64,000 nucleotides of DNA from Pollutimonas sp963706785. Lineage in GTDB: Bacteria; Pseudomonadota; Gammaproteobacteria; Burkholderiales; Burkholderiaceae_B. The position numbers were made by a program, and so were the translations under genes. Shown in pieces: positions 8,919 to 18,204 of this stretch. How positions within the stretch are numbered: the first letter of the stretch is position 1; each line of letters begins with the position of its first letter. The notes below the pieces were generated by a model, which saw nothing but the letters and a program-made list of their open reading frames with translations, had not been told where the DNA came from and did no database searches. Location of the stretch: contig CAVPNJ010000007.1 in the NCBI GenBank assembly GCA_963706785.1, forward strand, positions 24,482 through 88,481, read 5' to 3'.

Positions 8919-11023
8919 TTACTTACCGCGAGCGCTAATGACTTCATCAGCTACGTTCTTGGGAGCCTCAGCGTAGTGCTTGAACTCCATCGTGTAGGTT
9001 GCGCGACCCTGCGTTTGTGAACGCAATGTCGTCGAATACCCAAACATTTCAGCCAGAGGCACTTCGGCCTTGATGATCTTGCCGCCGCCAATGATGTCGT
9101 CCATACCTTGAACCATACCGCGACGTGAGGACAAATCGCCCATTACGTTACCGGCATAATCTTCAGGAGTTTCGACTTCCACAGCCATCATGGGCTCGAG
9201 CAGCACTGGGCTGGCCTTGCGCATACCGTCTTTGAATGCCATGGAGGCAGCCATACGGAACGCGTTTTCGTTCGAGTCGACGTCGTGGTACGAACCAAAG
9301 AACAGCGTAACCTTCACGTCAACAACCGGGTACCCTGCAACCACACCCGCTGGCAAGGTTTCTTGAATACCCTTATCGACCGCAGGAATGTATTCACGAG
9401 GAACCACACCGCCCTTGATCGCGTCGACGAATTCGTAACCACCGCCAGGAGGCAAAGGCTCGACCTTGAGCACAACGTGACCGTACTGACCACGACCGCC
9501 CGACTGTTTGACGAACTTGCCTTCGATCTCTTCGCAGGTCTTGCGGATGGTTTCGCGGTAGGCCACTTGGGGTTTGCCCACGTTGGCTTCCACACCGAAT
9601 TCACGGCGCATGCGATCGACCAGCACTTCAAGGTGAAGCTCGCCCATACCCGAAATAATGGTCTGGCCGGATTCTTCGTCGCTGCGCACACGGAAGGAAG
9701 GATCTTCCTGGGCAAGGCGCGACAGCGCAATACCCATTTTTTCCTGGTCGGCTTTGGTCTTGGGTTCGACAGCCTGCGAAATCACGGGCTCAGGGAAGAT
9801 CATGCGCTCGAGCAAGATGTGCGAATCAAGATCGCATAGCGTTTCGCCAGTGGTTACGTCTTTCAGACCGACCACAGCTGCAATGTCGCCTGCCAGAACT
9901 TCCTTGATTTCGGCGCGGTTGTTTGCATGCATCTGCAAAATACGGCCGATACGCTCTTTCTTGCCCTTGATTGGGTTGAAGACCGTTTCGCCCGATTTCA
10001 GGACACCTGAATACACACGTACGAAAGTCAGCTGACCCACGAATGGATCGCTCATTAGCTTGAATGCCAATGCCGAGAACTTGGCGTTGTCGTCTGCTCG
10101 GCAGACTGATCGAATTGCCTGCATCGTCGATGCCTTCAACGGGAGGAATGTCGATCGGGTGAAGGCAGGTAGTCGATCACGGCGTCGAGCATGCGCTGCA
10201 CGCCTTTGTTCTTGAACGCAGTACCGCAGAGCATTGGCTGGATTTCGCCAGCGATGGTGCGAGTACGAATACCAAGATTGATTTCGTCTTCTGACAACGC
10301 ACCCGTTTCCAGATACTTGTTCATCAGTTCTTCAGACGATTCAGCAGCCGATTCGAGCAGCTTTTCATGCCATTCGTTAGCCTCGTCGACCAGGTCGGCA
10401 GGAATATCGATGTATTCGAACTTCATGCCCTGGCTGGCTTCGTCCCAGACGATGCCTTTCATCTTGACGAGGTCGACCACGCCCTTGAAAGTGTCTTCTG
10501 CACCGATTGGTATAACGATAGGCACAGGATTGGCTTTCAGGCGCAACTTCAGCTGGTCATAGACCTTGAAGAAGTTGGCACCGGTACGGTCCATCTTGTT
10601 GATGAACGCCAAACGCGGCACACCGTACTTATTGGCTTGGCGCCATACGGTTTCCGACTGAGGCTGCACGCCGCCCACAGCGCAATACACCATGCAGGCG
10701 CCGTCTAGGACGCGCATGGAGCGTTCGACTTCGATCGTGAAGTCAACGTGTCCCGGGGTGTCGATGATGTTGATGCGATGCTCGGGGCGATCCGTGCTCA
10801 TACCACGCCAGAATGCCGTGGTAGCAGCCGACGTAATGGTAATGCCACGCTCTTGTTCCTGCTCCATCCAGTCCATGGTGGCTGAGCCTTCATGGGTTTC
10901 GCCAATTTTGTGGTTGACGCCGGTGTAGAACAGAATGCGCTCTGTCGTGGTGGTTTTCCCTGCATCGATGTGCGCAGAGATACCAATATTGCGATAGCGC
11001 TCGATTGGGGTTTTGCGGGCCAT
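8919..11023 (-). CDS. fusA: Elongation factor G, frameshifted twice in this sequence
   Basis: The GTPase that drives translocation. The N-terminal part (10136-11023) shows G1 AHIDAGKTTTTE, G3 DTPGHVDF and G4 NKMDR. The C-terminal part (8919-10139) carries domains II-V ending at VADEVISARGK. The reading frame breaks after VIDYLPSP and resumes at ADDNAKFSALAF. Removing one base near 10155 (TCGATCGGG region) and one near 10099 (TGCTCGGCAG region) restores a continuous protein of about 700 residues with the expected linker VDIPPVEGIDDAGNSISLP. As no other fusA is seen and the gene is essential, sequencing error is the likeliest cause. Confidence 0.9.
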
Positions 11024-11038
11024 GATAGTGTCCTTAGA

Positions 11039-11509
11039 TTACCAACGGAAATGGCTGAATGCCTTGTTGGCCTCTGCCATCTTGTGCGTGTCTTCACGCT
11101 TTTTCATTGCCCCGCCGCGGCCTTCGGAGGCGTCAAGCAATTCGCCGGCCAGGCGCAAATCCATCGATTTTTCACCACGCTTCTTGGCTGCTTCACGCAA
11201 CCAGCGCATGGCCAGTGCCAGGCGGCGCACAGGGCGCACTTCAACTGGCACTTGATAGTTTGCACCACCTACACGGCGGCTCTTGACCTCGACGAGAGGC
11301 TTGATGTTGTTAATTGCGAGATTGAAAACCTCGATAGGCTCTTTGCCAGTTTTAGCCTGAATCTGGGAAAAAGCACCGTAAATGATGCGTTCCGCTACGG
11401 CTTTTTTACCCGACAACATAACAACGTTCATGAATTTTGCGAGTTCTACGCTACCGAATTTTGGATCGGGGAGAATCTCACGTTTGGGGACTTCGCGACG
11501 ACGAGGCAT
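11039..11509 (-). CDS. rpsG: Ribosomal protein S7
   Basis: uS7, 156 residues, starts MPRRREVPKREILPDPKFGSV. A primary binder of the 16S 3' domain, it initiates assembly of the 30S head; in E. coli it is also the translational repressor of the str operon. The family motif LAMRWLREAAKKRGEKSM is present at about residues 100-117. It lies 15 bp upstream of fusA and 137 bp after rpsL. Confidence 0.97.
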   Translation of the reverse strand: MPRRREVPKREILPDPKFGSVELAKFMNVVMLSGKKAVAERIIYGAFSQIQAKTGKEPIEVFNLAINNIKPLVEVKSRRVGGANYQVPVEVRPVRRLALAMRWLREAAKKRGEKSMDLRLAGELLDASEGRGGAMKKREDTHKMAEANKAFSHFRW

Positions 11510-11646
11510 TTTAACTTCCTTGTGACAGTTCAGTTGAACCGCTTTATGCGGCCACGACCACTTTATTGGAAAGGGTCACTTACATGCTATGGGCGCACGC
11601 CCACGGCTGCACTGATATGACCAGACAGGCTGGACGATGGAATAAC

Positions 11647-12024
11647 TTAGGCTTTTTTCGGACGTTTTGCACCGTACTTGGAACGCGACTGCTTACGGTC
11701 TTTAACACCTTGCAAGTCGAGCGAACCGCGGACGATGTGGTAACGAACACCTGGCAAGTCTTTTACACGACCACCACGAACCAGAACGACCGAGTGTTCC
11801 TGCAGGTTGTGACCTTCACCGCCGATGTACGAAATGACTTCGAAACCGTTGGTAAGACGAACCTTGGCGACTTTACGCAAAGCCGAGTTAGGTTTTTTAG
11901 GGGTAGTGGTGTACACGCGAGTGCAAACACCACGGCGTTGCGGGCAGTTTTCGAGCGCGGGGCTCTTGCTGTTCTCGCGACTGACTTCGCGCGGCTTGCG
12001 CACGAGTTGGCTAATGGTTGGCAT
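11647..12024 (-). CDS. rpsL: Ribosomal protein S12
   Basis: uS12, 125 residues, starts MPTISQLVRKPR. It sits at the decoding centre. The two streptomycin-relevant sites are wild type: TTPKKPNSALRK (Lys43 region) and GGRVKDLPGVRYH (Lys88 region), with the PNSA and RGGRVKDLPG motifs intact. I place the start at ATG 12022-12024; the longer frame to 12153 has no family support. It is the first gene of the str operon. Confidence 0.97.
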   Translation of the reverse strand: MPTISQLVRKPREVSRENSKSPALENCPQRRGVCTRVYTTTPKKPNSALRKVAKVRLTNGFEVISYIGGEGHNLQEHSVVLVRGGRVKDLPGVRYHIVRGSLDLQGVKDRKQSRSKYGAKRPKKA

Positions 12025-12400
12025 GACCTTTACGCATCCTGTGACTTTTACGTATTTTGTACTTGCGTACTGTCTAACGTATTTAAATGAGACGCCTGTT
12101 GCTATAGCGCCGGCATAGCCGAACACTAATGGAGCCTCAGGCGGTTTGCGCAAAAACCGCCTGACACGAAAAAACGTAAAAGAGCGGGTCTTGCGGCAAT
12201 TCTTGCTTGTATCTGGGTTGTTCCTGCTGATACGGCAGTCTTGTTAAAGGCATTTTGGCAAACAAACCCTTTAATAAGCTCGCCATCGTAGCATGCAAAC
12301 AAATAAAAGGTCAAGAAATATGCTCTCAAGCTACATTTGATCGGACCTGACGTTTATTGATCGACGTGGCGGGGCCTCAAAACCGTGTATTCCGACAAAT
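12025..12400 (-). promoter_or_regulatory. Promoter and leader of the str operon (rpsL upstream region)
   Basis: No gene is supported here. On the minus strand TTGACC (12309-12314) and TACGAT (12285-12290) are separated by 18 bp and could be the str promoter. The resulting leader of roughly 250 nt contains a perfect 11-bp inverted repeat, TCAGGCGGTTT pairing across 12138-12166, without a U tract. That hairpin may be regulatory or protect the mRNA; this is inference. Confidence 0.4.
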
Positions 12401-13795
12401 CTACGCCACAATCGATTCGGCGGCCTGAACCACACGGTTGCGTCCCTGGTCCTTGGCCTGATAAAGGGCCGCATCAGCCAAACGCAAGGTATGCTGGTAA
12501 TCGGGATGACCGTTATGCATGGCTAGGCCGATACTGATAGTGACTTTGAGAAGACGGTCCATAGGCAGCTTGAAATCTTCCTCGGCTACTTCTCGCCGAA
12601 TTTTTTCTGCCACCCTGGACGCCCCTTCGGCAGTCGTGTCGACCAGCAACATAAGAAACTCTTCACCGCCCAGCCGGAACACATAGTCGCCGCCGCGGCT
12701 GCAATTACTGAGCATTGCCGCAAACTGCTGTAATACCATATCGCCGGCTTCGTGACCGTGACTATCGTTCACCCGTTTAAAGTGGTCGATATCAATCGCC
12801 AATAAAGCAAAGCTGCTGCCATTGGTTCGGGAATAGCTGACTTCCTTGTTAAGCACGACGGGCAGGAACTTCCGGCTTAGCAACCGGGTCAGCACGTCTC
12901 GGCCGGCTTCCAGTTCGTTATGCAGTCGAAAGAGCCGGTCCAGATGGTAGTCTATACCTTTAGAATGCTCACGCAGCTCGCGCAACAGCCGTATGCGGTC
13001 TTCCTTTTCACCGGTGCCCGGCAAATCGAACATGGGAAGCAACACCTCGTCGATATGCTGCATCGCTTCGACAATCAGATCGGCCTCGGCAGTTCCCTCA
13101 AATGCATGCGCGCCCTTGTGGCGAAACCACAAACCGAATTCTGACGCACCTACACGCGGCAATTGCGCCCCATTCAGGCCGACCGCCAGGTCGAACATCG
13201 TCTGGTTTTCCCAATCAAGATGGGCCGCACGCTGGCGTTCTTTTTCGGCCGCCACGTTTTGCGCCACGGAGAACAGCCGGTACGACTCTTCGGCCCGCGA
13301 GCGACGGTCGTGAGCGCTGGAATAGACCTGGCTCATGATTTCCATGGCCATGTCGATAACCGCGAACATCAATTGCGTAGCATCGAACCGCGCCGCCGCA
13401 TTAAGCTCGGGCTCGTTGCGCGCCAATTCCAGAAACTTCTGCTTCAGACTGCGCGCCCCTCGTAGGACAAGATGCACGGGCAGTCCAATGCGCGCATGCA
13501 CCTCGCCCACTTTGGTTTGCAGGGCGATTACGGCAGCCAATTGTTCGCCGGGGTCTACCGGTACAAGACTGGTAATCCATCTTTTCATTGAACTGTGCAA
13601 ACGGTCCTTGACCTGATCATGGGTCAAGAACTGGGAAGCAACGGCATCTAGCAACATCTCCTTGTAGAAATGGCTCGCCAGGGCCTCCTGGTGTTTCTGC
13701 ACCAACGACTGAACCAGTTGCAGCGTGGGTGCTGGAAATGCGTAAATCAGATTGCTCCATTCCTGAATGGATTGCTCTGGGGAAAGTCGGGTCAT
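12401..13795 (-). CDS. Globin-coupled diguanylate cyclase (BpeGReg/DosC-like)
   Basis: About 464 residues. The N-terminal third is a sensor globin: LASHFYKEMLLDAVASQFL and the segment KVGEVHARIGLP carry the family signature, the His being the expected proximal haem ligand. A helical linker (about 170-300) leads to a C-terminal GGDEF domain with active-site GGEEF and, five residues upstream, an RGGD motif matching the RxxD inhibitory c-di-GMP site. It should make c-di-GMP from GTP under control of oxygen bound to haem. The closest characterised relatives are Bordetella BpeGReg and E. coli DosC. ATG at 13793-13795 is chosen because it begins MTRLSPEQSIQEW; a GTG at 13879 would add 28 residues of no visible family similarity. 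It is a lone gene between rpoC and rpsL. Confidence 0.9.
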   Translation of the reverse strand: MTRLSPEQSIQEWSNLIYAFPAPTLQLVQSLVQKHQEALASHFYKEMLLDAVASQFLTHDQVKDRLHSSMKRWITSLVPVDPGEQLAAVIALQTKVGEVHARIGLPVHLVLRGARSLKQKFLELARNEPELNAAARFDATQLMFAVIDMAMEIMSQVYSSAHDRRSRAEESYRLFSVAQNVAAEKERQRAAHLDWENQTMFDLAVGLNGAQLPRVGASEFGLWFRHKGAHAFEGTAEADLIVEAMQHIDEVLLPMFDLPGTGEKEDRIRLLRELREHSKGIDYHLDRLFRLHNELEAGRDVLTRLLSRKFLPVVLNKEVSYSRTNGSSFALLAIDIDHFKRVNDSHGHEAGDMVLQQFAAMLSNCSRGGDYVFRLGGEEFLMLLVDTTAEGASRVAEKIRREVAEEDFKLPMDRLLKVTISIGLAMHNGHPDYQHTLRLADAALYQAKDQGRNRVVQAAESIVA

Positions 13796-13902
13796 ACTTG
13801 TCGTCTCTTCAAAAGCTAAACGCAGGGGCTTGGCAAAACGTTGCAGGGCCTGGTCCCCTGCCCTTGCTGCGTCGGACACAAGACTAACATGCCGGTGCTA
13901 CA

Positions 13903-13936
13903 CAAAAAAAAACCGGGTGCAAGCACCCGGTTCTTT
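13903..13936 (-). terminator. Terminator of the rpoBC operon
   Basis: On the minus strand, AACCGGGTGC-TT-GCACCCGGTT forms a 10-bp stem (13911-13932) followed by nine T residues (plus-strand A at 13904-13912). This is a textbook intrinsic terminator directly after rpoC. Confidence 0.95.
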
Positions 13937-13956
13937 TCCTACGACCAACCGTCGAA

Positions 13957-16900
13957 TTACTCTTCGGCTGAACCGGCAACTTCGTCGGAAGCAGACTCGT
14001 CGTGCGCTTCGGCGACTTCTGCAGGTGGCGTGTCCTCGAAAGGGTTAGCCATCGCACGTGCGGCTTGACGTTCAGCCGCTTCGTGGGCCTCTTTGTCTTT
14101 GCGCGCAATGTGATACGCCATACCCGTACCCGCAGGGATAAGGCGGCCGACAATGACGTTTTCCTTCAAACCACGCAGATCGTCACGTTTGCCCATGATC
14201 GCAGCTTCGGTCAGGACCCGTGTGGTTTCCTGGAACGATGCCGCAGAGATGAACGAGTCGGTCGACAGAGAAGCCTTGGTAATGCCCAGCAATACGTTGT
14301 CGTATGTGGCTGGTATCTTGCCTTCGGCTTCCATGCGGTCGTTTTCGTTCAGCATCTCGGAGCGCTCGACCTGCTCGCCCGTAATGAAACTGGTGTCGCC
14401 CGCATTCGTAATGTTCACGCGACGCAGCATCTGACGAACAATCACTTCGATGTGCTTGTCGTTGATCTTTACGCCTTGCAAGCGGTAGACGTCCTGAACT
14501 TCGTTAACGACGTAGCTGGCGAGACGTTCAATACCCTGCAAACGCAGGATGTCGTGCGGATCGGCCGGACCGTCAACAATCATTTCGCCCTTGTTTACCA
14601 CCTGGCCGTCATGCACGAGCACCTGCTTTTCTTTCGCAATCAGGAATTCGTGGCTGATGCCGTCCAAATCGGTAATAACCAGACGCTGTTTACCCTTGGT
14701 GTCTTTACCGAATGAAACGGTACCCGTAACGTCAGCAAGCATGCCTGCATCTTTCGGAGAACGCGCTTCGAACAGTTCGGCCACCCGTGGCAGACCGCCG
14801 GTAATATCGCGAGTCTTTTGCGATTCTTGTGGAATACGCGCCAGGACTTCACCGATGGAAACCTGCATGCCGTCACGCACGGTGATCAGTGCGCCAACCG
14901 GGAAGGTAATATTTACCGAGTGGTCCGTACCGGCGATCTTTACCTCGTCGCCCGCTTCGTTGATGAGCTTGATTTGCGGACGCATCATGATCTTGCCGCC
15001 GCGTGTCTTGGGCGTAATGACCACTAGCGTCGACAGACCGGTTACTTCGTCCAGCTGTCTTGCAACCGTCACGCCCTCTTCGATGTTCTCGAAACGAACT
15101 TGACCTGCGTACTCGGACACGATTGGACGAGTGAGGGGGTCCCAACTGGCCAGACGCTGGCCGGCCTTGACCACTTCGCTGTCACCCACGGCAATCGTGG
15201 CGCCGTACGGAACCTTGTGACGTTCACGCTCGCGACGATTGTCATCGAAAATGACGATTTCGCCCGAACGGGAAATTGCGATCCTGTCGCCCTTGGCGTT
15301 GGTGACATAGCGCAGACCAATGGCAAAACCGATGGTACCTGCCGACTTGGTTTCCACCGAGCTGGCCATGGCGGCACGGGATGCCGCACCACCAATATGG
15401 AAGGTACGCATCGTAAGCTGCGTGCCAGGTTCACCGATAGACTGGGCGGCGATAACGCCGATAGCCTCACCGCGGCTGACCATGGTGCCGCGACCTAGAT
15501 CGCGACCGTAGCAGTGTGCGCACAAACCGTGGCGTGTTTCGCAAGTAAGGGGCGTACGCACCTTGACTTCGTCGACGCCCAAATTATCGACGTAATCGAC
15601 CAAGTCTTCGTCCAGCAGCGTGCCGGCAGCCAATGCCGTTTCCTGGGTTTCAGGATTGACGATATCGGCAGCAACCACACGGCCCAGGATTCGTTCGCGC
15701 AAAGGCTCGATAACCTCACCACCTTCGACGATGGCTTTCATCAAGTAGCCACGCGACGTACCGCAATCGGCCATCGTTATGACCAGATCTTGTGTCACGT
15801 CTACCAGACGGCGCGTCAGGTAGCCCGAGTTCGCCGTTTTAAGAGCCGTGTCCGCCAGACCTTTACGTGCCCCGTGAGTGGAAATAAAGTACTGAAGTAC
15901 GTTAAGACCTTCGCGGAAGTTCGCGGTGATAGGCGTTTCGATAATCGAACCGTCAGGCTTGGCCATCAGACCGCGCATACCGGCCAGCTGACGAATTTGC
16001 GCTGCGGAGCCCCGGGCGCCGGAGTCAGCCATCATGTAGATGGAGTTGAACGATTCCTGGCGCACTTCTTCGCCATGACGATTGGTCACGGGTTCAGTGG
16101 ACAGTTGTTCCATCATGGCCTTGCCGACCTTGTCGCCAGCCTTGCCCCAGATATCGACCACGTTGTTGTAACGCTCTTGCGACGTGACCAGACCCGACGA
16201 ATACTGTTTGTCGATCTCTTTGACTTCCTTGGTCGCCTGAGTAAGGATTTCTTCCTTGACAGAGGGGATCAGCATATCGCTCATGGCGATGGAAATACCG
16301 CCGCGAGTGGCCAGGCGGAAGCCCGACTGCATTAGCTTGTCGGCAAAAATTACCGTTGCGCGCAATCCGCAGCGACGAAACGACTGATTGATCAGGCGCG
16401 AAATTTCTTTCTTCTTTAGCGGACGGTTCAAGACCGAAAACGGCAGACCGTGCGGCAAGATTTCAGACAGCAGTGCGCGACCGACTGTGGTCTCGAAACG
16501 CTTCAGTATCGGTTGCCATTCGCCTTGGGCGTCTTTTTCATACTCGTTCAAACGAACGGTGACGCGACTTTGCAGCTCGACCTCACGGTTGTCATAGGCG
16601 CGCTGAACTTCTTCGACGTCCATGAAGAACAGGCCTTCGCCCTTGCCGTTCGTACGCTCGCGTGTCGTGTAGTAAAGCCCCAGCACGATATCCTGTGACG
16701 GCACGATGGACGGTTCGCCATTGGCCGGGAAAAGAATATTGTTCGACGCCAGCATCAGCGTGCGGGCTTCGAGTTGGGCTTCGAGCGACAGCGGCACGTG
16801 GACGGCCATCTGGTCACCGTCGAAGTCGGCGTTAAACGCGGCACAAACCAGCGGGTGAAGCTGAATGGCCTTACCTTCGATAAGGACCGGCTCGAACGCT

Positions 16901-18204
16901 TGAATACCCAAACGGTGCAAAGTAGGTGCACGGTTCAGCATAACCGGGTGTTCGCGGATGACCTCTTCGAGGATATCCCAGACCACAGGTTCCTGGGTCT
17001 CGACCAGCTTCTTGGCCGCCTTGATCGTGGTGGCCAGGCCCATCATTTCAAGACGATTGAAAATGAAGGGCTTGAAGAGTTCGAGGGCCATCAACTTGGG
17101 CAGACCGCACTGGTGCAGCTTAAGTTGTGGTCCCACCACGATAACCGAACGACCCGAGTAGTCGACGCGCTTACCCAGCAAGTTCTGACGGAAACGACCG
17201 CTCTTGCCTTTGATCATGTCGGCCAGCGACTTGAGCTGGCGCTTGTTGGCACCAGTCATGGCCTTGCCGCGGCGACCGTTGTCGAGCAACGAATCGACCG
17301 ATTCCTGCAGCATGCGTTTCTCGTTACGCAGAATAATATCCGGAGCCTTCAATTCGAGCAGGCGTTTCAGACGATTATTGCGGTTGATGACGCGGCGATA
17401 CAGGTCGTTAAGATCGGACGTTGCGAAACGGCCGCCATCGAGCGGCACCAGCGGACGCAGGTCAGGTGGCAGTACCGGCAGTACTTCCATGACCATCCAT
17501 TCCGGCTTGATGCCGGATTTCTGGAAGCCTTCCAAAACTTTCAGGCGTTTGGAAATCTTCTTGATCTTGGCGTCGGACGACGTGGCCTTGAGTTCGGCAC
17601 GCAGGGTTTCGACATCGCGGTCGATATCAATGGTGCGCAAGAGTTCGCGCACGGCTTCCGCGCCCATCAGGGCGTGGAAATCGTCGCCGTACTCTTCGGT
17701 CTTGGCCAGGAAGTCGTCGTCTGACATGATCTGCCCGCGCTTGAGCGGGGTCATGCCAGGTTCAATAACGCACCATGCCTCGAAGTACAGTACGCGTTCG
17801 ATATCGCGCAAGGTCATGTCGAGCACCATGCCCAGACGCGACGGCAGGCTCTTGAGGAACCAGATGTGCGCTACAGGGCTGGCCAGCTCGATATGGCCCA
17901 TGCGTTCACGGCGAACCTTGGCAACGGTAACTTCAACGCCGCACTTTTCGCAGATGACACCGCGGTGCTTAAGACGCTTGTATTTGCCGCATAGGCATTC
18001 GTAGTCTTTGATTGGGCCAAAGATCTTGGCGCAGAACAGGCCATCGCGCTCGGGCTTGAAAGTACGGTAGTTGATGGTTTCAGGCTTGCGAACTTCGCCG
18101 TATGACCACGACCGCACTTTTTCAGGCGACGCGATGCCGATCTTGATGGCATCGAATTGCTCGTCTTGCGAGACTTGTTTAAACAGATCGAGTAGCGCTT
18201 TCAT
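13957..18204 (-). CDS. rpoC: RNA polymerase subunit beta'
   Basis: 1415 residues. It has the N-terminal zinc ribbon (CLCGKYKRLKHRGVICEKCG, about 70-89), the catalytic FNADFDGDQMAVH motif holding the active-site Mg2+, the bridge helix/trigger loop region, and the second zinc site (CETRHGLCAHCYGRDL, near 890). The sequence is intact. The start overlaps the rpoB stop by one base (TAATG), so the two are translationally coupled in equal amounts. Confidence 0.98.
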   Translation of the reverse strand: MKALLDLFKQVSQDEQFDAIKIGIASPEKVRSWSYGEVRKPETINYRTFKPERDGLFCAKIFGPIKDYECLCGKYKRLKHRGVICEKCGVEVTVAKVRRERMGHIELASPVAHIWFLKSLPSRLGMVLDMTLRDIERVLYFEAWCVIEPGMTPLKRGQIMSDDDFLAKTEEYGDDFHALMGAEAVRELLRTIDIDRDVETLRAELKATSSDAKIKKISKRLKVLEGFQKSGIKPEWMVMEVLPVLPPDLRPLVPLDGGRFATSDLNDLYRRVINRNNRLKRLLELKAPDIILRNEKRMLQESVDSLLDNGRRGKAMTGANKRQLKSLADMIKGKSGRFRQNLLGKRVDYSGRSVIVVGPQLKLHQCGLPKLMALELFKPFIFNRLEMMGLATTIKAAKKLVETQEPVVWDILEEVIREHPVMLNRAPTLHRLGIQAFEPVLIEGKAIQLHPLVCAAFNADFDGDQMAVHVPLSLEAQLEARTLMLASNNILFPANGEPSIVPSQDIVLGLYYTTRERTNGKGEGLFFMDVEEVQRAYDNREVELQSRVTVRLNEYEKDAQGEWQPILKRFETTVGRALLSEILPHGLPFSVLNRPLKKKEISRLINQSFRRCGLRATVIFADKLMQSGFRLATRGGISIAMSDMLIPSVKEEILTQATKEVKEIDKQYSSGLVTSQERYNNVVDIWGKAGDKVGKAMMEQLSTEPVTNRHGEEVRQESFNSIYMMADSGARGSAAQIRQLAGMRGLMAKPDGSIIETPITANFREGLNVLQYFISTHGARKGLADTALKTANSGYLTRRLVDVTQDLVITMADCGTSRGYLMKAIVEGGEVIEPLRERILGRVVAADIVNPETQETALAAGTLLDEDLVDYVDNLGVDEVKVRTPLTCETRHGLCAHCYGRDLGRGTMVSRGEAIGVIAAQSIGEPGTQLTMRTFHIGGAASRAAMASSVETKSAGTIGFAIGLRYVTNAKGDRIAISRSGEIVIFDDNRRERERHKVPYGATIAVGDSEVVKAGQRLASWDPLTRPIVSEYAGQVRFENIEEGVTVARQLDEVTGLSTLVVITPKTRGGKIMMRPQIKLINEAGDEVKIAGTDHSVNITFPVGALITVRDGMQVSIGEVLARIPQESQKTRDITGGLPRVAELFEARSPKDAGMLADVTGTVSFGKDTKGKQRLVITDLDGISHEFLIAKEKQVLVHDGQVVNKGEMIVDGPADPHDILRLQGIERLASYVVNEVQDVYRLQGVKINDKHIEVIVRQMLRRVNITNAGDTSFITGEQVERSEMLNENDRMEAEGKIPATYDNVLLGITKASLSTDSFISAASFQETTRVLTEAAIMGKRDDLRGLKENVIVGRLIPAGTGMAYHIARKDKEAHEAAERQAARAMANPFEDTPPAEVAEAHDESASDEVAGSAEE

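Noticed and set aside
10095..10160. Programmed frameshift or split EF-G
   Set aside because: Two insertions of one base each without slippery sequence or stimulatory structure, in a region where EF-G is always continuous.
16774..17724. Plus-strand frame of 316 residues opposite rpoC, and others opposite rpoB (e.g. 19425-20777)
   Set aside because: Antisense shadows of essential, intact genes; the peptides show no family features.
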